Positions 53,575-62,500 of a DNA stretch of 64,000 bases are shown piece by piece. The notes beneath the pieces are model-generated. The model was not told the origin of the DNA and made no database searches. It was given only the letters and a program-made list of their open reading frames with translations. The DNA comes from Pseudoneobacillus sp042683745 (GTDB lineage Bacteria; Bacillota; Bacilli; Bacillales; Cytobacillaceae), in contig NZ_JBHUJX010000007.1 of NCBI RefSeq assembly GCF_042683745.1, positions 186,001-250,000 on the forward strand. The letters are read 5' to 3'. Numbering within the stretch: position 1 is the first letter of the stretch; the number at the start of each line of letters is the position of its first letter. The translations under genes were made by a program, and so were the position numbers.

Positions 53575-55125
53575 CTAGTGCCTCTCTTTTTTCAGTTGAA
53601 AATAAGCATCAAGAATTCTTTCACCAATGCTATTGTTTATTCTATGATCAAGTTCACTTCTATTATAGGCCCATGGGACAACCACAGAAAACGCCACTTC
53701 AGGTTTGTCATGTGGGGCATATCCAACTAACGTTAAATTAGATACTAGTTCCTCCAAGTGTGAAGAATCAGGACCTTCATAAAATGATGCTGACACTCCC
53801 GTTTTTCCAGCTGGTTTATATTCTTTATTGTTGAAAGTTCCAAAAGCTGTTCCTCCACTATCTTGCATGGTTTGTCGAAAACCTTCTTGAACTCGATTAA
53901 TGAATTCCTCGTTCATGCCTATCGTATTAAGCGCTTCTGGTTTCAATGAAGAAATGACTAACCCCTGATTTTCTTGGGCTGATGATTTTTTTCTTACTTC
54001 TTTCACCATTTGTGGTTTCATTCGATAACCACCATTTGCAATGGTTGATACATACTGTGCTAATTGTAAAGGAGTATAGGTATCTAATTGACCGATCGAT
54101 AAGTCTAGTAAATATCCAGGGCTTTCATTTTTTCCTAATGTACCACTACTTTCACCGGGTAGATCTACTCCTGTTTTTACACCTAATCCAAATAGATTGA
54201 ATTGGTTGCGGATAATAGAAAATGATTCAGGCTTTATCTTAAATGGCATATCGTATTGATAATTAGCACCACCGATTGCCATCGCTGTTTTATACATATA
54301 CACGTTAGATGACCTACTTAAAGCATCCAATTCATTAATGTTGCCCATGTTTTTCCAGGATCTCTGTGTCACTGAACCTTTAAATTTAATAGGCTCATCT
54401 AGAAGTACGGTCCCAGGTTTAATAACTCCTGTTTGAAATCCTGTTAATATGGTTGCACCAGTTATACTTTGGCCCATTATATAGGATGATTGATAGGTTC
54501 CTTTGACATAATCAGATAATTGGCCATTACCATTTCCGCTTTCCTCATATAGCTTTCCAGCTAAAGATAGAATTTCGCCTGTATTTGGGTCCATCATAAC
54601 AACAAAGGCACGGTCTAGTAATTGAGTTCCCGGTAACTTCTTCGTTTTCATGATTTCGTCTTCTAAAATGGTTTCAACAGCTTCCTGGAGTTCCTTATCT
54701 ACTGTTAAAATCACATCTTCCCCTTTGTATTCTTTAGGAATGACATCAGAAGGTGAGAGATCCCCTAGCACGGAATTTACTTTATTACCTAATAATTTTT
54801 TGCTATCGGGAATTTCCACTTTAGACTCTTGCTGTGATTGCTCATTTTTTTCATGATTGGAACTAGTTTCTTTTTCATCGACAGCCATTTCTTCCTTCTC
54901 AAATAAATTAGAAGTGAAAAGATTCACTGTAATCATTAATAATCCCAGACAAAAAGCAACTGTTAATATATTAGGAATGAGGTTTCTGCTGAAAATATAT
55001 TTCTTACCTTTCGTACGCTTCCGAACTTTATTCTTCTGTTCTTCATTAAAATGGCTACCCTTTAAAACAGTATGATCCATAGCAGTCCGTAGATTTTTAA
55101 GTTTATCTTCCACTTTTTCCACCAC
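53575..55125 (-). CDS. Anti-sigma candidate with a degenerate penicillin-binding (transpeptidase) domain
   Basis: 516 residues. Charged cytoplasmic head 1-45 (KVEDKLKNLRTAMDHTVLKGSHFNEEQKNKVRKRTK), one membrane helix 48-71, linker, and a class-B PBP transpeptidase domain about 135-505. SxN (S272-N274, RSSNVYMYKTA) and KTG (441-443, GKTGVSASF) remain, but the SxxK region that should read GSTFK is GQSIT (218-222), so neither nucleophile Ser nor Lys is in register. It overlaps the sigma gene end by 23 bases (translational coupling). The small N-terminal domain resembles Bacillus anti-sigma heads. A sensor rather than an enzyme is inferred. Confidence 0.86.
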   Translation of the reverse strand: MVEKVEDKLKNLRTAMDHTVLKGSHFNEEQKNKVRKRTKGKKYIFSRNLIPNILTVAFCLGLLMITVNLFTSNLFEKEEMAVDEKETSSNHEKNEQSQQESKVEIPDSKKLLGNKVNSVLGDLSPSDVIPKEYKGEDVILTVDKELQEAVETILEDEIMKTKKLPGTQLLDRAFVVMMDPNTGEILSLAGKLYEESGNGNGQLSDYVKGTYQSSYIMGQSITGATILTGFQTGVIKPGTVLLDEPIKFKGSVTQRSWKNMGNINELDALSRSSNVYMYKTAMAIGGANYQYDMPFKIKPESFSIIRNQFNLFGLGVKTGVDLPGESSGTLGKNESPGYLLDLSIGQLDTYTPLQLAQYVSTIANGGYRMKPQMVKEVRKKSSAQENQGLVISSLKPEALNTIGMNEEFINRVQEGFRQTMQDSGGTAFGTFNNKEYKPAGKTGVSASFYEGPDSSHLEELVSNLTLVGYAPHDKPEVAFSVVVPWAYNRSELDHRINNSIGERILDAYFQLKKERH

Positions 55126-55663
55126 TTTCTAAAATTTTTTTAAGCAAATCTCGACTTCTACGTAATCTCGTTTTGATCGTATTTGGGTTCAAGTCTAATA
55201 ACGAACTCATTTCATCGATAGACAATTCCTCATAGTAAAATAAAATGATAGCCTCTCTATATTTAACCGGTAGCAATTGAACACATTCTGATAAGAATTC
55301 CTCTTCATCAGATTTTAAAACCTTATCTTCCGGAGTCAGTTCCGAAGAATTCAAGTCTTTGAGTTCCTTACTATTAAAGATAAACCTTTGAAAAAATGAA
55401 CTTCTTAATTTGTCTTTACATCTGTTGATCGTTACACGATAGATCCAAGACTTATAGGAATTGATGGTATTGTATTCTTCTAAATGCTTATAGCAAATAA
55501 CAAATACATCCTGTACCACTTCCTGCGCTTTCCCCCAATCCTGTAAATAGGTATAAGCTAATTTCGTTAATCTTTCGCCATACTCATCCATGATATCTTC
55601 TAGAAGATCTTCTTTAGCTGTTTCGGACAATTTAAAGTCCTTAATATTTTCTATCGACTTCAC
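55103..55663 (-). CDS. ECF RNA polymerase sigma factor
   Basis: 186 residues from GTG 55663 behind GAGGTGA. Region 2: YGERLTKLAYTYLQDWGKAQEVVQDVFVICYKHLEEYNTINSYKSWIYRVTINRCKDKLRS. Region 4: LPVKYREAIILFYYEELSIDEMSSLLDLNPNTIKTRLRRSRDLLKKIL. Close in type to SigW/SigM/SigV-like envelope factors. It has an ECF-type promoter of its own (55696-55722), implying autoregulation, and is coupled to the downstream pseudo-transpeptidase gene, its likely partner. Confidence 0.95.
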   Translation of the reverse strand: MKSIENIKDFKLSETAKEDLLEDIMDEYGERLTKLAYTYLQDWGKAQEVVQDVFVICYKHLEEYNTINSYKSWIYRVTINRCKDKLRSSFFQRFIFNSKELKDLNSSELTPEDKVLKSDEEEFLSECVQLLPVKYREAIILFYYEELSIDEMSSLLDLNPNTIKTRLRRSRDLLKKILESGGKSGR

Positions 55664-55695
55664 TATTTCACCTCATAAACTTTAACTACACCTAA

Positions 55696-55722
55696 GACGT
55701 GTTAGGTTTGTTTCTGGTTTCA
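55696..55722 (-). promoter_or_regulatory. ECF-type promoter (autoregulatory)
   Basis: On the minus strand -35 TGAAAC (55717-55722), 17-bp spacer, -10 CGTC (55696-55699), the pattern recognised by Bacillus ECF sigma factors, 33 bp before the sigma start codon. Confidence 0.8.
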
Positions 55723-55735
55723 TTTTTTTAAAATA

Positions 55736-55781
55736 CAGGGACGGTTCTTGGGAAAAGCACAGGGACGGTTCTTGCGCTTCC
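55736..55781. repeat. Two REP-like half copies in direct orientation
   Basis: CAGGGACGGTTCTTGG then GAAAAGCACAGGGACGGTTCTTGCGCTTCC, adjacent to the ECF promoter. Confidence 0.7.
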
Positions 55782-55888
55782 AACATGGTAAAAGTTGCTA
55801 GTTTCCAAACACTCATTTATAGTTAAATTAAATAAATTTAAGTAAAAAACTTTTAAAATAACAGTCGAATTAAAAAGGAGAAAAACAA

Positions 55889-56260
55889 ATGAAATTAGGT
55901 GCATTTTCTGTAAGTTTAAACGTAAAAGACATTCATGTTTCCAAGGCATTCTATGAAAAACTAGGATTTCAATCTCTTGGTGGTGACATAACTCAAAACT
56001 GGCTGATTATGAAAAATGAAAATTGTATTATTGGGTTATTTCAAGGAATGTTTAACAAGAACATTCTAACCTTTAATCCAGGATGGAATGAAAATGCGGA
56101 GAATCTCGAATCGTTTACAGATATTCGGGATATTCAAAAACAACTTAAAGCTGACGGAATAACAATGCTTTCTGAAGCAAATGAAGCAACAAATGGACCA
56201 GCTCACTTCATGATTGAAGATCCAGACGGAAATCAAATTCTTGTAGATCAACATCGATAA
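55889..56260 (+). CDS. VOC-family (glyoxalase/bleomycin-resistance-like) protein
   Basis: 123 residues. MKLGAFSVSLNVKDIHVSKAFYEKLGFQSLGG opens a VOC module, closed by AHFMIEDPDGNQILVDQH. A one-domain form, usually dimeric. RBS AAAGGAGAA. Substrate unknown. Confidence 0.88.
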   Translation: MKLGAFSVSLNVKDIHVSKAFYEKLGFQSLGGDITQNWLIMKNENCIIGLFQGMFNKNILTFNPGWNENAENLESFTDIRDIQKQLKADGITMLSEANEATNGPAHFMIEDPDGNQILVDQHR

Positions 56261-56261
56261 G

Positions 56262-56450
56262 AAAAGCGCAAGCGCGCTTGTAAGCCCCGACAAGCAAATG
56301 CTTCGAAACCCAGAAAGTCGTTCTTTGACTTTTTGGGTTTCGAACATTTGACCTCGAGGTCGACAAGGGCTCGGGCGTCCTGTCGCATTGTCGACACTAG
56401 TACATCCTGTACGTCGGGGCTAGGCGCCGGAGCTAGACAATTTTCGAATT
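56262..56450. repeat. Structured dispersed Bacillaceae-type intergenic repeat
   Basis: AGCGCAAGCGCGCTTG start, a strong hairpin CGAAACCCA-AAAGTC / GACTTT-TGGGTTTCG, and a GGCGCCGGAGCTAGACAA end. Fragments recur at 5450 (GGAGCTAGATA), 12180 (CTTGTAAGCCCCGAC) and 14341 (CTTCCTGTACGTCG). No ORF. The 56261-56567 gap holds nothing else. Confidence 0.7.
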
Positions 56451-56567
56451 CCGAAAATGTTATACTTTTTACCTAGTAAAAAGAGGCGATTCAGAGCCTT
56501 TAAAAAATATCCTAAACTTCTATTCATTCTAAAACAGAATAATTCTTGATCGGAAAGGATGCTTGAA

Positions 56568-56966
56568 ATGGATACAGAACAGTCGTTTTCATCGAACCTC
56601 TCACTTAAAGAAAAAGCAGTGGCTTTTCTACAACTCGTAGCATCAGGGAAGGTTCGTGAAGCATACGAGGCTTATGTCGGTCCTGACTTTCGTCACCACA
56701 ACCCTTATTTCCGTGGCGATGCAGAATCGCTCATGCTCGCAATGGAAGAGAATGCCGTTCAAAATCCGCACAAAATACTTGAGGTAAAACTGGCGATTCG
56801 AGAGAAAGATACGGTTGCGGTTCACTCCCATATAAAACAGAATCCCGAGGATCTTGGAGGGGCTGTTGTACATATCTTTCGTTTCCAGGATAACCAAATT
56901 GTTGAATTGTGGGATATTGGTCAACCCGTTCCAGAGGATTCCCCTAATGAGAACGGAATCTTCTAA
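56568..56966 (+). CDS. NTF2-like (SnoaL-type) protein
   Basis: 132 residues. ATG 56568, nine bases after AAAGG (ATG 56559 touches that site). NTF2-like cone fold: KEKAVAFLQLVASGKVREAYEAYVGPDFRHHNPYFRGDAESLMLAMEENAV, VHSHIKQNPEDLGGAVVHIFRFQDNQIVELWDIGQPVPE. Family with diverse, mostly unknown roles. Confidence 0.85.
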   Translation: MDTEQSFSSNLSLKEKAVAFLQLVASGKVREAYEAYVGPDFRHHNPYFRGDAESLMLAMEENAVQNPHKILEVKLAIREKDTVAVHSHIKQNPEDLGGAVVHIFRFQDNQIVELWDIGQPVPEDSPNENGIF

Positions 56967-57055
56967 CATTCTGGAGAACACATAGAACTTGGAGTGACAG
57001 AGACTCCGTTTATTAACGATTGTAAGAATTATTTTTCCTTAAAATAAATTACTTG

Positions 57056-57080
57056 GCCCTTCCAATTGGAAGGGCTTTTC
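57056..57080 (+). terminator. Terminator of the SnoaL-like gene
   Basis: GCCCTTCC-AATT-GGAAGGGC followed by TTTTC. Confidence 0.9.
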
Positions 57081-57154
57081 ATGTAACTTTCTCATTTTTT
57101 GCTGCAAAAAAAAATTGAAAATCCAAGTGAAGTCATTCTATCGTGGTCTTACTG

Positions 57155-57233
57155 TTGACAAAAAGTAAATCCTATATGATAATAAGTTTTGTATTATAAT
57201 TATTTTAATTAAGGAATAATGATCATCATTATT
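57155..57233 (+). promoter_or_regulatory. ahpCF promoter with PerR box and a perfect palindrome
   Basis: -35 TTGACA (57155-57160), 17-bp spacer, -10 GATAAT (57178-57183). PerR-type box TTATAATTATTTTAA (57194-57208; one mismatch to TTATAATNATTATAA) covers the start point. A perfect 9-1-9 inverted repeat AATAATGAT-C-ATCATTATT (57215-57233) follows. PerR represses ahpCF in Bacillus by Fe/Mn-dependent binding; the second palindrome resembles a Fur/PerR-type site. Confidence 0.78.
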
Positions 57234-57305
57234 TCCCTTTTAAAGTTATGACTTTATGTCCAAACTATTTAAGATCTAAAAACAAATCTAGGAGGAAGAT
57301 TTATT

Positions 57306-57875
57306 ATGTCACTAATTGGAAAAGAAATTCTACCATTTAAAGCTTCTGCTTACGACGCTGGCAGCGGCGAGTTTATCGAGGTTACTGAACAAAGCATGAA
57401 AGGACAATGGAGTGTTGTTTGCTTTTATCCTGCAGACTTTACATTCGTTTGCCCAACTGAGCTTGAGGATCTTCAAAACCAATATGCAGAGCTAAAAGGG
57501 CTTGGAGTTGAAGTGTTCTCTGTTTCAACAGATACACACTTTACACATAAAGCATGGCATGATCACTCAGAAACAATTAACAAAATCAAATATGTAATGA
57601 TTGGCGACCCTTCACAACAAATTTCTCGCAACTTCGATGTACTAATCGAAGAAGAAGGTCTTGCTGATCGCGGTACTTTCATCATCGATCCAGACGGTAT
57701 TGTACAAGCAGTTGAAATCAACGCTGGCGGCATCGGCCGTGATGCAAGCATTCTTGTTAACAAAATTAAGGCAGCACAATACGTTCGCAACAATCCAGGT
57801 GAAGTTTGCCCGGCAAAATGGCAAGAAGGTGCTTCTACACTGAAGCCAAGCCTTGATCTAGTGGGCAAGATTTAA
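57306..57875 (+). CDS. ahpC: Alkyl hydroperoxide reductase, peroxiredoxin subunit
   Basis: 189 residues. Typical two-Cys peroxiredoxin of the AhpC type: peroxidatic Cys49 (FVCPTEL), resolving Cys168 (GEVCPAKW), Thr/Arg pocket. ATG follows AGGAGGAAG. Reduces H2O2, organic peroxides and peroxynitrite in the cytosol, recycled by AhpF encoded 13 bases downstream. Confidence 0.98.
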   Translation: MSLIGKEILPFKASAYDAGSGEFIEVTEQSMKGQWSVVCFYPADFTFVCPTELEDLQNQYAELKGLGVEVFSVSTDTHFTHKAWHDHSETINKIKYVMIGDPSQQISRNFDVLIEEEGLADRGTFIIDPDGIVQAVEINAGGIGRDASILVNKIKAAQYVRNNPGEVCPAKWQEGASTLKPSLDLVGKI

Positions 57876-57888
57876 GGGAGTGTAACCA

Positions 57889-59418
57889 ATGATACTTGAT
57901 GCAGATATTAAAGCACAATTAGCCCAATACCTTCAAATGATGGAGGGCGAAGTGCTGCTCAAAGTTAGCGCAGGATCCGATGAAGTTTCTCGTGACATGC
58001 TGGCACTAGTGGATGAATTAGCTACAATGTCATCTAGAATTAAAGTGGAGAACACAGAATTACAGAGAACTCCGAGCTTTAGTGTGAATCGTATCGGCGA
58101 AGACACTGGGATCACTTTTGCGGGTGTTCCACTTGGACACGAATTTACTTCATTAGTGTTGGCTCTGCTTCAAGTAAGCGGAAGAGCTCCAAAGGTCGAC
58201 CAGAAAGTTATTGATCAAGTGAAAAACATTAAGGGCGAATATCATTTTGAATCTTACATTAGTCTAAGCTGTCACAACTGTCCTGATGTTGTACAAGCAT
58301 TGAATGTAATGAGCGTCCTTAACCCTAATATTTCACATACGATGATTGATGGCGCAGCCTTTAAAGCTGAGGTTGAAAGCAAAAACATCTTGGCAGTACC
58401 TACAGTCTACTTAAATGGGGAATCTTTCGGTGGCGGTCGCATGTCACTTGAAGAAATACTTGCTAAGATGGGGAATGCTCCAGATGCATCAGAGTTTGCT
58501 GATAAAGATCCATTCGATGTTCTTGTTATTGGAGGCGGACCTGCGGGTGCAAGTGCAGCCATCTATACAGCACGTAAAGGTATTCGTACAGGCATTGTTG
58601 CTGAACGCTTTGGCGGTCAGATTATGGACACGCTTAGCATCGAAAACTTTATCAGTGTAAAGTCAACCGAAGGTCCTAAGCTTGCAGCAAGCCTTGAAGA
58701 GCATGTGAAAGAATACGACATTGATGTGATGAATTTACAGCGTGCTAAACGTTTAGAAAAGAAAGACCTCATTGAGGTTGAACTGGAAAACGGCGCAGTT
58801 CTAAAGAGCAAAACCGTTATCCTATCAACAGGTGCTCGCTGGCGCAATATTGGTGTACCTGGCGAGGCTGAGTTTAAGAATAAAGGGGTAGCTTACTGCC
58901 CACACTGTGATGGTCCATTGTTTGCCGGCAAAGACGTAGCCGTTATTGGCGGCGGTAATTCCGGCGTCGAGGCAGCGATCGACCTTGCAGGAATTGTAAA
59001 TCACGTAACCATTCTTGAATTTAACCCAGAACTGAAAGCAGATTCAGTCCTGCAAGATCGCCTATACAGCTTGCCAAATGTAACGGTCTTAAAGAATGTT
59101 CAAACACAAGAAATTACCGGAACGGATAAAGTAAACGGCATTACTTTTGTTGAGCGTGAAACTGGATCTGTTAAGCATATTGAATTGGCTGGAGTATTTG
59201 TTCAGATTGGTCTTGTGCCAAATACAGACTGGTTAGGTGAAACCGTTGAACGTACTAAGGTTGGCGAAATTGTTGTAGATAATCGTGGAGCAACGAACAT
59301 CCCTGGCGTGTTTGCTGCAGGCGATTGTACAAACAGTCCATATAAGCAAATCATTATTTCGATGGGATCAGGGGCAAATGCTGCCTTAGGTGCATTTGAT
59401 TATCTCATCCGAAACTAA
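57889..59418 (+). CDS. ahpF: Alkyl hydroperoxide reductase, flavoprotein subunit
   Basis: 509 residues. N-terminal double thioredoxin-like domain with C128-HN-C131, FAD site GGGPAG (215-220), NADH domain GGGNSGVEAAIDLAG, redox pair C337-PH-C340. Transfers electrons from NADH to AhpC. Second gene of the PerR-controlled operon; terminator follows. Confidence 0.98.
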   Translation: MILDADIKAQLAQYLQMMEGEVLLKVSAGSDEVSRDMLALVDELATMSSRIKVENTELQRTPSFSVNRIGEDTGITFAGVPLGHEFTSLVLALLQVSGRAPKVDQKVIDQVKNIKGEYHFESYISLSCHNCPDVVQALNVMSVLNPNISHTMIDGAAFKAEVESKNILAVPTVYLNGESFGGGRMSLEEILAKMGNAPDASEFADKDPFDVLVIGGGPAGASAAIYTARKGIRTGIVAERFGGQIMDTLSIENFISVKSTEGPKLAASLEEHVKEYDIDVMNLQRAKRLEKKDLIEVELENGAVLKSKTVILSTGARWRNIGVPGEAEFKNKGVAYCPHCDGPLFAGKDVAVIGGGNSGVEAAIDLAGIVNHVTILEFNPELKADSVLQDRLYSLPNVTVLKNVQTQEITGTDKVNGITFVERETGSVKHIELAGVFVQIGLVPNTDWLGETVERTKVGEIVVDNRGATNIPGVFAAGDCTNSPYKQIIISMGSGANAALGAFDYLIRN

Positions 59419-59433
59419 TAACTAGTATAAAAA

Positions 59434-59483
59434 AAAGAAAGTCACTATACTATCTAATTGGTAGTAAAGTGACTTTCTTTTAT
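59434..59483 (+). terminator. Terminator of ahpCF
   Basis: AAAGAAAGTCACT pairs with AGTGACTTTCTTT with an internal loop, followed by TATTG; likely bidirectional. Confidence 0.85.
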
Positions 59484-59499
59484 TGTTTAAAAATAGAAA

Positions 59500-59566
59500 C
59501 CCTGAGAAACTGTCCTTTTGGTCGCACCCTTGTTTTCAGGAAGCAAAAGAACCGTCCCTGCGCTTC
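59500..59566. repeat. REP-like copy at the end of the giant surface gene
   Basis: Degenerate left part (GAAACTGTCC..TTGTTTTC) and well kept right part GGAAGCAAAAGAACCGTCCCTGCGCTTC (59539-59566), touching the stop codon of the downstream gene. Confidence 0.65.
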
Positions 59567-62500
59567 TATTTCACCAAAAATTCAAGTCCATCCTTCAACT
59601 CAAACTCATGATTGGTTGCTGCTTCCTCGATGTCTTTGAAAGCCCAATGATTGGTTGGGGCGTCTGGGAAGGTCGGATTTGCGACTCCTTCTAGTGGACC
59701 ACGGAGGAACAGACTGTTTAAAACTTTGACAGCTTGCGCACGTGTCAATTTTTCATCTGGATGGAATGTTCCGTCTGCAAATCCGTTCATGATTCCTGTG
59801 CGGCTAATACGTTCAATGCTATTTTTAGCCCAGTGACTAGGTTGAACATCTGTATAGGTAATGACTGATTTGTCCGATTTACAGAATGCCGCATATTGAG
59901 GATTTTTCGCACAGTGCTTATCAATCCACCGCATTGCTACTACCGCCATTTGGGCACGTGTGATGTGATCATTCGGTCCAAACTTCCCATTGTTATAACC
60001 TAAAATGATTTCTTGTGAACGAGCAAATTCAATTTCATCTTTTGCCCACGATTTTGAGATATCGGAGTAATTAATACTAGAAGCTACCGGTATATTGCCT
60101 CCACTCAAAATCCGCGACATCATCGCTGCCATCTGTACCCGAGTAACGGACTCATTCGGACGAAAAGTCCCGTCTTTAAAACCATTTATATACTTGATAT
60201 GAGTTCCAATTTCCTTTTCATTAACGATTGTCCAAGTAATGATATTGCTAACCAGTTCATTTCCTGTCAAATCTTTTATAGTGGTCTTTATTTTATGAAC
60301 CCCAGCTGCCAATCCATTCTTTATCTCATAAGACCAATTTCCTTGCTTATCAGATTGTACGTTAGCCACCCATTGGTCATCAATGAAAATGGCTACATTC
60401 GTCGAAGCAATTGTTTTCCCTTCTACATTGAAAGGTTTACCTGCGATGACTTCACTTTTCATTGGTGCATTAATTTGGTTAACGATCTTTTCAACTGGTT
60501 GGCTCACTCCACTATCCCCCCCTGAATTAGTTGGTGGTGTAGGAATCGGAGTCGGAACAATATCTGATACCTGGAAAAATGTAAATGTACTAAAATGATC
60601 AATACTGAATTTTAATCCAGCAGGAAGTCCATTTTCATAGATAATTTCTCCATTAGTACCAGGAACGATGACTTCTTTCGTTCCATTTGTATGCTCGATA
60701 AACAGTCTCAAGTTACTCACATGCTGAGCAGTCAAATTCATCCCCTTAAGTGGCAGGATGATTTCTGTTTCAAATCCCGTGTAGTTCGTTTCAATCTCAC
60801 GTGGGATGTCAAGCACTTGAACAGTTTTATTACTGCCTGCTGCTACTTGCATCATAGATTTGGTTCGATCAATCACTTCCTGTTTCTGTTCAGAAGATCT
60901 CATCGGAACAATTCGGAAAAACAAATCGAGCCCTGCATCAGTCATACTAGATAGCGACGCTTGTGGTAATTGGACGGTTCCTTCCGGTGTTACAATGGTT
61001 AGGCTGCCATCTAATTTCCTTAAAGCCTCCAACGACATCTCAACAGCTTGTTCATCTGCTTTTATACCTGTATTTGGAGTATCGTCAAAATGAAGAGATA
61101 CATCCCCACTGCCAAGATTTGCAGATTCAGAGATAATAAGCTTATCTACCCGCTGGAGTGGTTGACTGCTAGAATCATTCAATGTTGTTCGAGTGACCTC
61201 AATCCCTTGAGTGATTTGCTGACCTCCAAGTGTTACATGATTTCCCGATGTTTCTGTTACTTTATTTATGTTGTAACGTTTTCCTTTTACAACTAAGAGG
61301 AAGGTCCGTTCAACTTGTCTACCTTCGAACAGCAACTTCGCTGTTAAAATAACACTGGTGTCCTGATCTTGGCGATTAACATCGACGACATATTCTCGGA
61401 CACTACTTCCTTGAGTAGGCACTAGCGAATCCGAAATGTTTAACACTTGCGGATTACTTGAAGACCATACGATAGGTGTAGTTAATAGTTGATCAACTAC
61501 GAACACAGGTTTCGTGACACTCTCCCATATATCTCCTTCCGAAAAGCGGATTTTAATTTTAGGGAAAACATCTACTTTCTTTGATGGTTCTGTTTCATCT
61601 CCATCAATAACCTGGGTTGCATAATAATTAATATCTGTCGGTACTGCTGTAAAAAGAGCTATCCCACTTGAATCCGCAGTACTCGATTGAATGAATTGGT
61701 CATTTTTATCATAAAGCACGATTGTTGCACCTGGTAAAGCATTTTCAATTGACACGGTTTTGGCATCGTCCATACTACCGTGAATGACAAGATCGTTAAC
61801 GGCTCGGGCACTCACATTGACCGGTGCTGAATTCAAACTAATAAGCGAACCCATAGACTGGGTTACATAATACCCTGTTCCCACTTCAACATTTGTAAAA
61901 GTGAGTAAACCATTATCATTTGCTTGCTCAGTGTAAACTAATTCGTTATTACGATCATAAAGCTTCACCGTTGCTCCAGGCTGAGCACCTGTTACAGTGA
62001 CAGTCTTTTTCCCGCCAGTGCTTCCACGGAGATCTAAATCCTCAACCACATTTATGGTTGCGGCTGGCTGTAATTGATTAGGGTTCACGACATTTTCCGG
62101 TAAAGAACCGATCGTGCCAGTCAGCTGAATACTTCCACTTGAGTTCAAATCTTGGTCATTTAAATTCCAAGTAACAGGGATCGTTCGAGTACTATTGTTA
62201 TCTAAATTTGCATCTACAGTTGAACCAAGTAAAGAGATAACGGTATCTGCATTTGTTCCTTTAAAAATTTTAACCGTAATTGGACTAAACGATTGGATGT
62301 TTTTTAGTTTTTCTAGAACAGTGATAACGAGGGCGCTACTTTCCTTTTTATCAGGAGCTTTTGAAAAAATAGTTAGGACATCATCCTTTAGTAAGGTCAG
62401 ATCATCAATCTGCCAATTACCGTCCTTATCTGCCGTTGCCGTACGAGGCTCACGGTCTCCAATCTTAATCGTTACTACCGCACCTGCCTCAGCAGTACCG

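Noticed and set aside
57563..57868. Frames opposite or inside ahpC
   Set aside because: Shadows of the well-supported ahpC reading frame.
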